Shown: positions 15,978-23,785 of the stretch, piece by piece
Layout: each line of letters starts with the position of its first letter
Numbering within the stretch: the first letter of the stretch is position 1
NCBI RefSeq assembly: GCF_004745505.1
Contig: NZ_RKLX01000024.1
Coordinates: 1 to 36,006 of the forward strand
DNA: 36,006 nt
Direction: 5' to 3'
Source of the DNA: Levilactobacillus suantsaiihabitans
GTDB taxonomy: Bacteria; Bacillota; Bacilli; Lactobacillales; Lactobacillaceae
Notes under the pieces: model-generated
What the model was told of the DNA's origin: nothing
The model's database searches: none
The model's input: the letters and a program-made list of their open reading frames with translations, nothing else
Position numbers and translations under genes: made by a program

Positions 15978-17882
15978 TTAGGGGGCCGCGACAATACTCC
16001 AAATCAATTTCGTCGTATATACACCCGGTTGCCAGGCATCCGTGTGCACGTTGAGGGTTAGTCCTTGACCTTGGGCCTTGCCGATTGAAGAAAGCACCTC
16101 ATTATCTTTAGTCGTGACAACATCTCGTGCCTCAGTCGATAGCTGCTGCAGTGGTTGCTTATGCCCCGGATCAAAGCTTATCGTTGCGTTTAAAAATTCG
16201 CTCCCATTGCTTAGAGGGGCCATCTGGCGTAACGTAATTCGTTCGGCGGTCTTAACCCGGCGATTGTCCGTAATATCCAGCAACTCACTATCTCCGGTAG
16301 TGATACCCGGCAAATTCTGGCCAAAGTTACGACTCGTTAAGTCGCCGAAGCTGACGGCGTTTGCTTTGATATCGATTTTGCCATCAGTAAAATCCAGGGT
16401 CACCGCGTTACCCTTAAAAGTTCCCAGCGATTGGGGCGGCGTCTGTCCGTCGTATCCGCGCAACTTGATACCGGTTTCGTAGCGTCCTTTAGACATCGTT
16501 GGTACCTGAAAGGTGACGACGACCGTGTGCGTTTTTGTCTTGCTAAAGCTCTGATTCTGCACAGCATAAGTCTTATCGATACGATTATCACCGACAACGG
16601 TATAAGGCGCCGGTTGATTGTCGACGCTGACGTCAGAAACAATCGCTTCTCGTGGCAAGTTAACTTCTAAATCACCTGTGTTGAGTTTCGACGCCGGATT
16701 TTGATCAGTCACTGTTCCAGTAAGCTGGCAGGTGTCATTGGCAATGACCGCAATGTCAGTCGATTCGGAAAAATTCAACAAATCAGTTACATTATCAATG
16801 GCATTCGTGATCTTAACGCTGGGCTGCGTGCTGGGATTAACATTCAGCGTTGCCTGACCCGTCTTAATCGTCGTAACCGTGGCCTTCTCGTCAGATTTAA
16901 TCTTGACCTCAGCAAAATACCGATTGTGATTGTCGGCTGGTGTAGTGGCAGGAACCGTATAGCTGGTCGCACGTTGATTGCTAACCACGGTCTCCTTGCC
17001 AGCACTATCGATGCGGTGCCAAATCACTTGCGTGGGAGCCTGATCAAATTTTCCTAAAATTTTAAACGTGGCAGGCCGGCCTTCATCAACCGTTTGTGAA
17101 TTCAGACCATCACCAATCGTTATCTGCACACTGGCCGAAACGGCGGTACCATCGGTATTGGTCATTGTTCCCGTGATGGTAACGATGCCGGAATCCCGAT
17201 TCTTATTGGCCATGACCTGACCCGATTGGGCATCAACGGTCGCTAAAGCCGGATTAGAACTCGACCACTTGAGTTCCCCGGTGGCATCAGTTGGCGTTGG
17301 AGTGGCGTGAACGTAGGTTTGTTGGGCATCCCCTTGGTTGTTATAGAGGTAATTACTGTCCGTCGTTACGTCCAATTTTTTTGCTGATACTGGATTAGGC
17401 TTGGTTGTTAGCTTGGCGACTCGTGAGTACCGATCTTTTTCAAACACCCATCCGTAGTAATGATAGTGCTGCTGATAGTACACCACTCCCGCTTGCTGCG
17501 GTGTGACTTTCAGGTTAGCACCCGTTGCTCCATTAACTTTAGCCCACTTACTCATGCCAGCTTCCAATTGGAACCATTGAATCGTCTGCTTGTCCCCAAA
17601 AGGCCACGGAACTGAACGATCAGCCGCTGAACGCACAAGCGAAGTCCGCAATATTTTCTCATGTCCAACAACTGTGTAGCTATCTGCTGGCTGTAAATTA
17701 AATCCCGTTGTCCTATAGAATCCAAATATTCTCTGTGGTGCTGGACTTTCAGCCCCAACGCCTTGAATCGTCCCCGCCGCCAGCGCTACCTCACGCGACG
17801 GTTCAGTTAGCTGCCGAATTCCCATAGCGGCTAAGGCAATCAGCACCATCACCAACAGTCGTACCAGTCTTCCTACTATCAT
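15978..17882 (-). CDS. Secreted surface protein with Ig-like (BIG2) and WxL-type C-terminal domain
   Basis: 634 residues from the ATG at 17882, placed 9 bases after GGAGG; earlier GTG and TTG codons are less well positioned. A hydrophobic N-terminus (residues 4-19) should export it. A bacterial Ig-like BIG2 domain is visible around KWSSSNPALATVDAQSGQV. The C-terminal about 100 residues resemble a WxL cell-wall-binding domain: SELLDITDNRRV, PLSNGSEFLNATISF, and a terminal PGVYTTKLIWSIVAAP in which WSI replaces the usual WxL. There is no LPxTG. WxL proteins bind peptidoglycan non-covalently and usually occur in clusters; here it stands alone and divergent from helD. The WxL assignment is by pattern only. 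Confidence 0.75.
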   Translation of the reverse strand: MIVGRLVRLLVMVLIALAAMGIRQLTEPSREVALAAGTIQGVGAESPAPQRIFGFYRTTGFNLQPADSYTVVGHEKILRTSLVRSAADRSVPWPFGDKQTIQWFQLEAGMSKWAKVNGATGANLKVTPQQAGVVYYQQHYHYYGWVFEKDRYSRVAKLTTKPNPVSAKKLDVTTDSNYLYNNQGDAQQTYVHATPTPTDATGELKWSSSNPALATVDAQSGQVMANKNRDSGIVTITGTMTNTDGTAVSASVQITIGDGLNSQTVDEGRPATFKILGKFDQAPTQVIWHRIDSAGKETVVSNQRATSYTVPATTPADNHNRYFAEVKIKSDEKATVTTIKTGQATLNVNPSTQPSVKITNAIDNVTDLLNFSESTDIAVIANDTCQLTGTVTDQNPASKLNTGDLEVNLPREAIVSDVSVDNQPAPYTVVGDNRIDKTYAVQNQSFSKTKTHTVVVTFQVPTMSKGRYETGIKLRGYDGQTPPQSLGTFKGNAVTLDFTDGKIDIKANAVSFGDLTSRNFGQNLPGITTGDSELLDITDNRRVKTAERITLRQMAPLSNGSEFLNATISFDPGHKQPLQQLSTEARDVVTTKDNEVLSSIGKAQGQGLTLNVHTDAWQPGVYTTKLIWSIVAAP

Positions 17883-18098
17883 GATCAATGCCCCCTCCAC
17901 CGCGTTTTCTGCGATTGCAACTTACTATCAACTATTCTTTAGACGGGTTAGACGTTAATCTTCTTCATTAACTTTCCCAGAAATGAAGTTACGATGCACC
18001 CATTTTCCAGTATTTCCCAGAAACCAGCGACCTAGTTTTCGCTGAATACTCAAACTTCTTTCGATGACTGCTATCAACTAAGGATTTTGTCTAATCTC

Positions 18099-18107
18099 AG
18101 TATACCA
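18099..18107 (-). promoter_or_regulatory. Extended -10 promoter for the WxL-type gene
   Basis: TGG-TATACT on the minus strand (TATACT = plus 18099-18104). It would give a leader of a little over 200 bases before the start codon. Confidence 0.4.
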
Positions 18108-18145
18108 GATTATCGCCCCTAATCACCATTATTAGTGTAAATTAT

Positions 18146-18171
18146 TTTAATTGTATTCCATTACAATTAAA
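18146..18171. promoter_or_regulatory. Palindromic operator candidate between divergent genes
   Basis: Perfect 10-base arms TTTAATTGTA (18146-18155) and TACAATTAAA (18162-18171) around TTCCAT. It overlaps a weak plus-strand promoter (TTGTAT, 17 bases, TATACA at 18174-18179) and lies just upstream of the minus-strand -10 of the WxL-type gene, a good place for a regulator of the pair. Confidence 0.45.
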
Positions 18172-18239
18172 TTTATACAAGTCCCCGCGGTCATTTCCCC
18201 AATCCCGCCTGTCCCACCGCATTCTCCAAGCTAGATTGA

Positions 18240-18268
18240 TTGACACAGCCCCCAATAATGACTAAACT
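18240..18268 (+). promoter_or_regulatory. helD promoter
   Basis: Consensus TTGACA (18240-18245), 17 bases, TAAACT (18263-18268), followed 24 bases later by AGGAGG of helD. Confidence 0.7.
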
Positions 18269-18306
18269 TGTTAGGCACTTTAGTCTACCCAAAGGAGGCG
18301 GTCGTT

Positions 18307-20613
18307 TTGACCACCAGCGAAGAAGCTCAGGAACAACAGCGCGTCGACCGCGTGAGTGATGAGATTGGCAAGCGCATTGATAAGACCGCTGCCGACTATG
18401 ACGCGGCGCACCAAGAGCTGCGTAACGTGTTGAAGAACTATAGCGAAAACACCTCGGTCAACTGGTTTGAAGTCGATGACCGAATCGAAACCAGTGCCGA
18501 ACTCCAGCAGCAACGGGCCTTAGTCTCGCGGCTGACAGAAAACCAAAACATTATTCAAGGACAACTCGATACCTTTAAGGAACTCCAAAAATCCCCGTAC
18601 TTCGGCCGCATCGACATTCAAGACCCGGACGAAACACAGCCGGAATCCCTGTACATCGGGACCGCCTCGTTTGTCAACGACGATCAGGAATTTCTGGTCT
18701 ACGACTGGCGCGCGCCCATCTCCAGCGTTTACTATAACGGGGTGCTGGGCCAGGTCGCCTACGACACGCCGGCCGGCCCGCAACAGACCGACCTCTTGAA
18801 GAAGCGGCAATTTCTGATCCAAGACGGCAAAATCGAGAGCATGTTTGACACCAACGAAACCGTGGGCGATGAAATGCTCCAGCACGCCCTGGGCGAACAA
18901 AACGACGCCACCATGCAAAATATCGTGGCGACCATTCAACGGGAACAAAACGATATCATCCGTGATACCAAAAGCGACCTGCTGGTAGTTCAAGGGGTCG
19001 CTGGCTCGGGCAAGACGTCCGCAATTTTGCAGCGCATTGCCTTTTTGCTGTATCACAGCCGGCGCGACCTCGAAGCGGACCAAATCGTCTTGTTCTCGCC
19101 CAACCGCCTGTTCAGTCACTACATCAGCGACGTGCTTCCCAGCCTGGGCGAGCGCAACATGCGCCAGGTCACCCTGGCCGAATTTCTCACCCAACGCTTC
19201 CAGGGGCTGAACGTCCAAACGCAATTCGAACGCTACGAGGCCGACCAACAAGCGCCGGTCAACCTGCCCCTGCGGCAATTCCGCGAAAGCGCCGCGATGA
19301 TGACCGCCGTGCGCGATTACTGTCTGAACTGTACCGCCGACGACCTGAAGTTCACCGACATCCGCTTCAAGAGCCGCGTGTTCTTCAGTAAGGAAGAGAT
19401 TCGCGACATCTATCGGCAGATCCCCCTGGCCGCAGCCCCCGCTGACCGCTTGTTACGGACCAAAAACGTCCTGGAAAAACGGCTCAAGCACCGCATCGCC
19501 GAAGAAGCCAAGGCCGACTGGGTGCGCGACACCATCGACCAACTCAGCGACGAGGATTACCACAATCTGTTGGGCGAAAAACACCTGGGGCAATTTGAAC
19601 AACTCGATGACGAAATCGACTTCATCGCCCGACAAATCGTGCGGCGCCGGCTGCGGTCCGTGGACGATGCCATTTACAACGGTTACTTCCTGGACGCCTA
19701 CAGCCAGTTCACCGAATTTCTCAAGCAGTGTCCGTTGCCCGCCGACGTGCCGGCAGCGGATTGGCAAACGGTCATCGACGGCTACCAACACGACATTGAG
19801 TTCCACCGATTGGCACTGACCGATGCCGCACCGTTACTGTATTTGCGCGATATTTTGACCGGCGGCGGGGCCAATCACCGGATGCAACACCTCTTCGTCG
19901 ATGAGATGCAAGACTACTCGATGGCCCAGCTGATCTACCTGCAACACGCCTTTCCACGCGCCAAACTAACGCTGTTGGGCGACAGCGAGCAGGCCCTATT
20001 CAAAGCCGTGGAGGCACCGGAAGCCATCTTGAAAAAGCTGGATGCCGCGCTGAACGTCAAACGCGCCCGGCTGATCACGTTGCGGCGGTCCTACCGCTCC
20101 ACGCTGCCCATCACGACGTTTGCCAAGGCCTTACTGCCCGACGGCGACCAAATCGAGGCCTTCAACCGGCCCGGCGACCTGCCTAAGGTCATCATCCGTT
20201 ACGACACGGCGGCCGCGTTCAAAGCCTTGGCCCACGAATTGACGGTCGAGCTCGCCACCAACGGGACCGTGGCCATTCTCACCAAGAGCACGGCCGAAGC
20301 CAAATACGTTTACCAAGAACTGCACCGCGACTTCGACCTGACCCGGCTGACGGACACCGACCGTTCCCTGCCGAAGGGCGTCGTGGTCCTACCCATCTAT
20401 CTGGCCAAAGGCTTGGAGTTCGACAGCGTGATTGCCTACAACGTGTCGGCTGACAACTATCCCGACGAGCAACTGACCGGGACGCTGTACACGATTGCGT
20501 CGCGGGCCATGCACCACTTGACGTTACTGTCGATTGGCCCCGCTTCCCCGCTGATTGCCTCCGACAAGATCCCCGCGGCTGACCTGACTATTGAACACGA
20601 ATTTCAGAACTGA
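18307..20613 (+). CDS. helD: RNA polymerase recycling motor HelD (UvrD-like ATPase)
   Basis: 768 residues from TTG at 18307, chosen because AGGAGG ends 8 bases upstream; the earlier ATG at 18268 would be inside the promoter. HelD is a Gram-positive superfamily 1 ATPase that removes stalled RNA polymerase from DNA and aids recycling. The N-terminal charged coiled-coil region (about 1-100) matches the arm that enters the polymerase secondary channel. Walker A is GVAGSGKTS at 230-238, the Walker B-like VDEMQDYS is near 537-544, and GLEFDSVIAYNVS lies near the C-terminus. The stop codon TGA falls within the left inverted repeat that brackets the following non-coding element, so the last codons may derive from that insertion. 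Confidence 0.93.
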   Translation: MTTSEEAQEQQRVDRVSDEIGKRIDKTAADYDAAHQELRNVLKNYSENTSVNWFEVDDRIETSAELQQQRALVSRLTENQNIIQGQLDTFKELQKSPYFGRIDIQDPDETQPESLYIGTASFVNDDQEFLVYDWRAPISSVYYNGVLGQVAYDTPAGPQQTDLLKKRQFLIQDGKIESMFDTNETVGDEMLQHALGEQNDATMQNIVATIQREQNDIIRDTKSDLLVVQGVAGSGKTSAILQRIAFLLYHSRRDLEADQIVLFSPNRLFSHYISDVLPSLGERNMRQVTLAEFLTQRFQGLNVQTQFERYEADQQAPVNLPLRQFRESAAMMTAVRDYCLNCTADDLKFTDIRFKSRVFFSKEEIRDIYRQIPLAAAPADRLLRTKNVLEKRLKHRIAEEAKADWVRDTIDQLSDEDYHNLLGEKHLGQFEQLDDEIDFIARQIVRRRLRSVDDAIYNGYFLDAYSQFTEFLKQCPLPADVPAADWQTVIDGYQHDIEFHRLALTDAAPLLYLRDILTGGGANHRMQHLFVDEMQDYSMAQLIYLQHAFPRAKLTLLGDSEQALFKAVEAPEAILKKLDAALNVKRARLITLRRSYRSTLPITTFAKALLPDGDQIEAFNRPGDLPKVIIRYDTAAAFKALAHELTVELATNGTVAILTKSTAEAKYVYQELHRDFDLTRLTDTDRSLPKGVVVLPIYLAKGLEFDSVIAYNVSADNYPDEQLTGTLYTIASRAMHHLTLLSIGPASPLIASDKIPAADLTIEHEFQN

Positions 20614-20621
20614 AGGTTGAA
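20608..20621. repeat. Left terminal inverted repeat around element copy B
   Basis: AACTGAAGGTTGAA, matched exactly by its reverse complement at 21276-21289. TCAG lies just outside both arms, compatible with a 4-base target duplication. The helD stop codon is inside this arm. Confidence 0.5.
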
Positions 20622-20676
20622 CCTAAAATTAACGCGCTGATTGCCGTAATGACAGTGTTTTGACACCTAAGATTGG

Positions 20677-21204
20677 TGAAACCAGGTGCCTGCGTCAGCC
20701 AGGGTTCCGCCTGCTCTGGGGAACACCTCCAGCCTGAGAAGCGGTCTTCCTGTTCGCTTGAAAGCCTGGCAAAAACCGGCCAGTCTCTCAAGTCGTCCCG
20801 CGCTGTAACCTGGCAAACGACGCCAGGTAACACCGCCGACACAGCTGGCTCCACCCTGGCTGCCTCCGGCAAGTCGACAGCTATCAGTAACACTGTGTTA
20901 ATGATAGACTCAACGTAGCTATTATCTGGGTTTAAGACGATTACTACTGGCAAGCACTACCGTAGTCAAGAGTTCGCTAAATATGGGTTCAGCCGCTTGA
21001 AAAGCGTGTGACGACAGGCGGTTAACTTCCTAGCAGTGTTAAGCGGGGAACCCGTTGCCTGTTGGCACACGTTTCGGCCATGAGGCCACTTTGAGACGAG
21101 TTTCTCGGCTCAAAGCGAGGCGTCGAGACCGTCCTTCGGCTCGACCCGCTCCAGCGTTCCAACCCATATTTGGCGAACAGTAAGCGGCCAGTTCGCATTG
21201 TGAG
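20677..21204. repeat. Long non-coding structured element, copy B
   Basis: About 530 bases after helD without a supportable gene, homologous to copy A at 6467-7005. Conserved blocks are about 20677-20876 and 21088-21204; the middle has diverged but keeps its length. Paired arms differ from copy A in matched ways: CCTGGC with GCCAGG (near 20808-20827) and GTCGAG with CTCGAC (near 21122-21145), while TTTGAG with CTCAAA (near 21090-21115) is unchanged. The 14-base inverted repeats at 20608 and 21276 flank this copy. Most simply it is a non-autonomous mobile repeat or a repeated structured RNA. Confidence 0.75.
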
Positions 21205-21275
21205 GCTGATCCGACTATTTTTGACGCCATGAGTTGCATGATACCAGCAATTCCAGTCGATTTTCGTCTTTCAAC

Positions 21276-21289
21276 CTTCAGTTTCAGAA
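21276..21289. repeat. Right terminal inverted repeat around element copy B
   Basis: TTCAACCTTCAGTT, the exact reverse complement of 20608-20621, followed by TCAG. Confidence 0.5.
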
Positions 21290-21304
21290 TTAGTTTGTTA
21301 CGCC

Positions 21305-21346
21305 AAACAGCCTCCCACCTAATTGCGGTGGGAAGCTGTTTTTTCG
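21305..21346. terminator. Bidirectional terminator between helD and the small secreted protein gene
   Basis: AAACAGC-TCCCACC pairs with GGTGGGA-GCTGTTT (14 pairs, one mismatch), followed by TTTTTCG on the plus strand. It serves the convergent pair and lies 49 bases after the stop codon of the minus-strand gene. Confidence 0.8.
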
Positions 21347-21394
21347 TTTGGGTGACTAGATTAGTTGGTGCTGGCCGCAAGCAACGCTGCCCAC

Positions 21395-21856
21395 CTATTT
21401 CAACGCATTGGGCGTCTTAATCGTGGCAAAAGCCGCCTTGCGCACGTAATTGTCGTATCCCTTGTAAAAATGCAACTGCTTCTTGGTCGCCTTCACCTTA
21501 TAAGTCAGGCGTTGCCCGTCGAACTGGACCGTGCTGCCCTTGGGCGAGTACTGAATGCCGGATAGCCGGTAAACGTGCTTGCCTAACGACTGGTATTTCA
21601 ACTTCTTCAAACCATAACCGGGTAACCGATAATAGCGCGCGCTGGCGGTATCGTAGCCGAACAGATTGCCAGTACTCTTGGTCTTGCCGTACGTGATGTA
21701 GGCCTTGTTATCGGCCTTGCCGTTGTAGTACCAGGTGTGGCGCATCACTTTGGGCGTGCCAGTGTGCCAAGTGGCGGCCTGCGCGCTGGTCAGGCTGGTC
21801 GCGGCTAGACTGAAACTAACGGCAGCCAGGCCAATCAAAAAATAGGGTTTACTCAT
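21395..21856 (-). CDS. Small secreted protein, unknown function
   Basis: 153 residues with a clear signal peptide (hydrophobic 6-22, SAQAATW with likely cleavage after AQA). The mature part is basic and Tyr/Lys/Gly-rich (YITYGKTKSTGNLFGYD, YRLPGYGLKKLKYQSLGK), beta-rich in appearance, and without a catalytic motif or wall anchor. It resembles the many small exported proteins of lactobacilli, possibly binding the cell wall through charge. GGAG precedes the ATG. Convergent with helD. Confidence 0.75.
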   Translation of the reverse strand: MSKPYFLIGLAAVSFSLAATSLTSAQAATWHTGTPKVMRHTWYYNGKADNKAYITYGKTKSTGNLFGYDTASARYYRLPGYGLKKLKYQSLGKHVYRLSGIQYSPKGSTVQFDGQRLTYKVKATKKQLHFYKGYDNYVRKAAFATIKTPNALK

Positions 21857-22100
21857 GGTGTTTTCTCCTCCAAATCCGTGTGCGAATCATCCCGCATTTA
21901 AATTTACGCGTCTTCCCCCTAGAAAGCAAGCGTGATTATTAACTGATTGAACAAATCCGTTCAACCGCGCGCACCCAGAAATTGCCTGGCAACCATATCA
22001 GTCGCCGTTCACAACCATTCGCGGGTTAAAACGAAAATCGTTGACGCCGGCCACTAACTTCGGTAAGGTAGGGTTAACCAATCTAGAACCCGCAAATTGG

Positions 22101-22134
22101 AAAAGGCGTCCGGGAGGCATCCCAGGCGCCTTTT
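22101..22134. terminator. Bidirectional terminator after the antiporter operon
   Basis: AAAAGGCG (22101-22108) pairs with CGCCTTTT (22127-22134), with CCGGGA and TCCCAGG pairing inside. It follows the small membrane protein stop. The inner CTGGGA/TCCCAG core resembles the hairpin of the short dispersed element family. Confidence 0.75.
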
Positions 22135-22139
22135 CTAAC

Positions 22140-22325
22140 CTAACGCGGGCTATCGAGTAAACAGTCAACGATGAGGGCAATCCCAATACAGATGTCGCCG
22201 ACCGTCAACCACCAGCTCACGGTAAACGCCGTGCCGATGATCAAGAAGCCCATCCCCACCAATACCAGCAGGCACCCTAACCAAAATTCAATTTGTCGAT
22301 AAAATAACCGATTAAACCGCATCAT
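22140..22325 (-). CDS. Small membrane protein (61 aa)
   Basis: 61 residues with two hydrophobic segments at about 12-29 and 33-54 and a short basic N-terminus (MMRFNRLFYR). GGGGAG lies close to two consecutive ATGs; either could be the start. It begins 44 bases after the antiporter stop on the same strand and ends just before a strong terminator, so it is probably the last gene of that operon. No family recognised. Confidence 0.6.
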   Translation of the reverse strand: MMRFNRLFYRQIEFWLGCLLVLVGMGFLIIGTAFTVSWWLTVGDICIGIALIVDCLLDSPR

Positions 22326-22369
22326 ACTCCCCTACCCTTTGCAAAATTTCTAAGTGTTCCCCAACACTG

Positions 22370-23551
22370 TTAGACGGCCTGTTCCGGGCGTCCCGTCGGC
22401 ATGTGTTTCAATGCCTGTTTCAATAATAATGGCGCTAAGACTGTCGCTAAAATAATCACTAAAATCATGGCGGAGTAGTCGCTGCCGCCTAGCAGACCAG
22501 CCTCATGGCCAATCTGGGCGGTGATCAGTCCCATTTCACCACGGGCAATCATCCCCGTACCGATGACGGTACTGCTAAGATTGCTAAAACCGCTCAACCG
22601 CGCCCCGAGGCCACAGCCAATTAGCTTGGTGACACAGGCCAGCACCGTTAGGATGACGATGATGCCCAGGTTTTCGACCAAGTGATCCAGGGTCATATTC
22701 AACCCCACACTGACGAAGAAGACCGGAATGAAAATGGCGTTGCCCAGCGGTTCGACGTGGTCAGCCAAGACGGCGCGATACGGCGTGTGAGCGACCGCGA
22801 TGCCGGCAAAAAACGCGCCAATGGCACCACTTAAGCCGACGATATCGGCGATCCAGGCCATCCCCAGACAAATCACCATCGACATGATGGTCACACTGGA
22901 CGGCACCACCAGACGCTCACTCAGATGCATCAAGTACGGCGCAATCCATTTGACCAGCGCGTACGTGCCGACGAAGAAGACGACCTGTTCCATCAAGACC
23001 AACGCCAAGGCGGGTTGACTCCCCGCCATTTGGATGCCTTGGCTGGCCAGCAGACTGATCATCAGCGATAACAGAATCACGCCAATGATGTCGTCGGCGA
23101 CCGCAGCCCCTAAAATCGTGGCGCCTTCACGCGTGGTCAACGCATGGTATTCCTTTAACACGGCGACCGAAATCGACACGGACGTCGCGGAAAAAATCAC
23201 ACCAATGAAGAGGGATTCCAGTGGCGTAAAGCCCCACCACCAAGAGGTCAGCCCCATCAGGGCAACGGGAAAAATCACCCCGGAGGTCGCAACGACGATC
23301 GCCGGGCGCAGATATTTCATTAGTAACTGCAGATTGCTCTCCAGCCCCCCGAGAAACATCAAAATCACGACCCCGATATCGGCAAATAGACTGACCAAGC
23401 TATTCAGCTGGACCCAGTTCAATAATGCCGGTCCCAGAACAATGCCGACCAGCAATTCGCCGATCACGGCCGGGACGCCCAACCGGTTCGACAGGTTCCC
23501 TGCCAAGGTCGTCAGAATCAAAATTAAACACAGCGTTCCTAAAAATGCCAC
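22370..23551 (-). CDS. Cation:proton antiporter, CPA2 family
   Basis: 393 residues from GTG at 23551, selected because GGAGG lies 7 bases upstream and the hydrophobic protein then begins VAFLGTLCLILILTTLAGNL; the longer version from 23590 would include the ribosome site as coding. About 11-12 hydrophobic segments are visible. Family features of KefB/NapA-type exchangers are GELLVGIVLGPALL near 29-42, GAAVADDIIGVILLSL with the paired Asp residues expected at the ion-binding site, and the FFAGIAV and GMIARGEMGLI segments. No C-terminal TrkA-N domain is present. Exchange of Na+ or K+ for H+ is a family-level inference. Confidence 0.88.
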   Translation of the reverse strand: MAFLGTLCLILILTTLAGNLSNRLGVPAVIGELLVGIVLGPALLNWVQLNSLVSLFADIGVVILMFLGGLESNLQLLMKYLRPAIVVATSGVIFPVALMGLTSWWWGFTPLESLFIGVIFSATSVSISVAVLKEYHALTTREGATILGAAVADDIIGVILLSLMISLLASQGIQMAGSQPALALVLMEQVVFFVGTYALVKWIAPYLMHLSERLVVPSSVTIMSMVICLGMAWIADIVGLSGAIGAFFAGIAVAHTPYRAVLADHVEPLGNAIFIPVFFVSVGLNMTLDHLVENLGIIVILTVLACVTKLIGCGLGARLSGFSNLSSTVIGTGMIARGEMGLITAQIGHEAGLLGGSDYSAMILVIILATVLAPLLLKQALKHMPTGRPEQAV

Positions 23552-23610
23552 GCGGACCCCTCCTTCTTTTAGTCTAATAAATTCTATCATACGCCAAATC
23601 CGAGTAACAC

Positions 23611-23648
23611 AAAAGCACCACCTGACAATTCCAGGGGTGCTTCTTTAA
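23611..23648. terminator. Bidirectional terminator between the oxidoreductase and antiporter genes
   Basis: AAGCACC-CCTG pairs with CAGG-GGTGCTT, followed by TCTTTAATTTT on the plus strand and TTTGTGTT on the minus strand. In the minus direction it would end transcripts from the oxidoreductase gene. Confidence 0.65.
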
Positions 23649-23705
23649 TTTTATGGGTCTATTCTATCTTTTATGGATAATCATTGTAACGTTGACCTAA
23701 GCGGA

Positions 23706-23782
23706 CTCTCACTAGCCAACCGGCGACGAGACCCATCCGCTCGCAGCGTTCCAGCACAGCCTACGCGTAACGGTAGGCAACT
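23706..23782. repeat. Partial copy C of the long non-coding element
   Basis: About 75 bases resembling the right end of copies A and B: a CGAG / CTCG hairpin around GACGAGACC (compare GTCGAGACC in copy B), GCGTTCCAGC, then TAACGGTAGGC (compare CAACGGTAGGC in copy A). It lies just downstream of the oxidoreductase stop. The similarity is partial and could be a remnant. Confidence 0.45.
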
Positions 23783-23785
23783 AAG

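Noticed and set aside
20588-20953. 121-aa minus-strand ORF after helD
   Set aside because: It overlaps the helD 3' end and the non-coding repeat; similarity to the frame in copy A is a by-product of DNA similarity with frame breaks.
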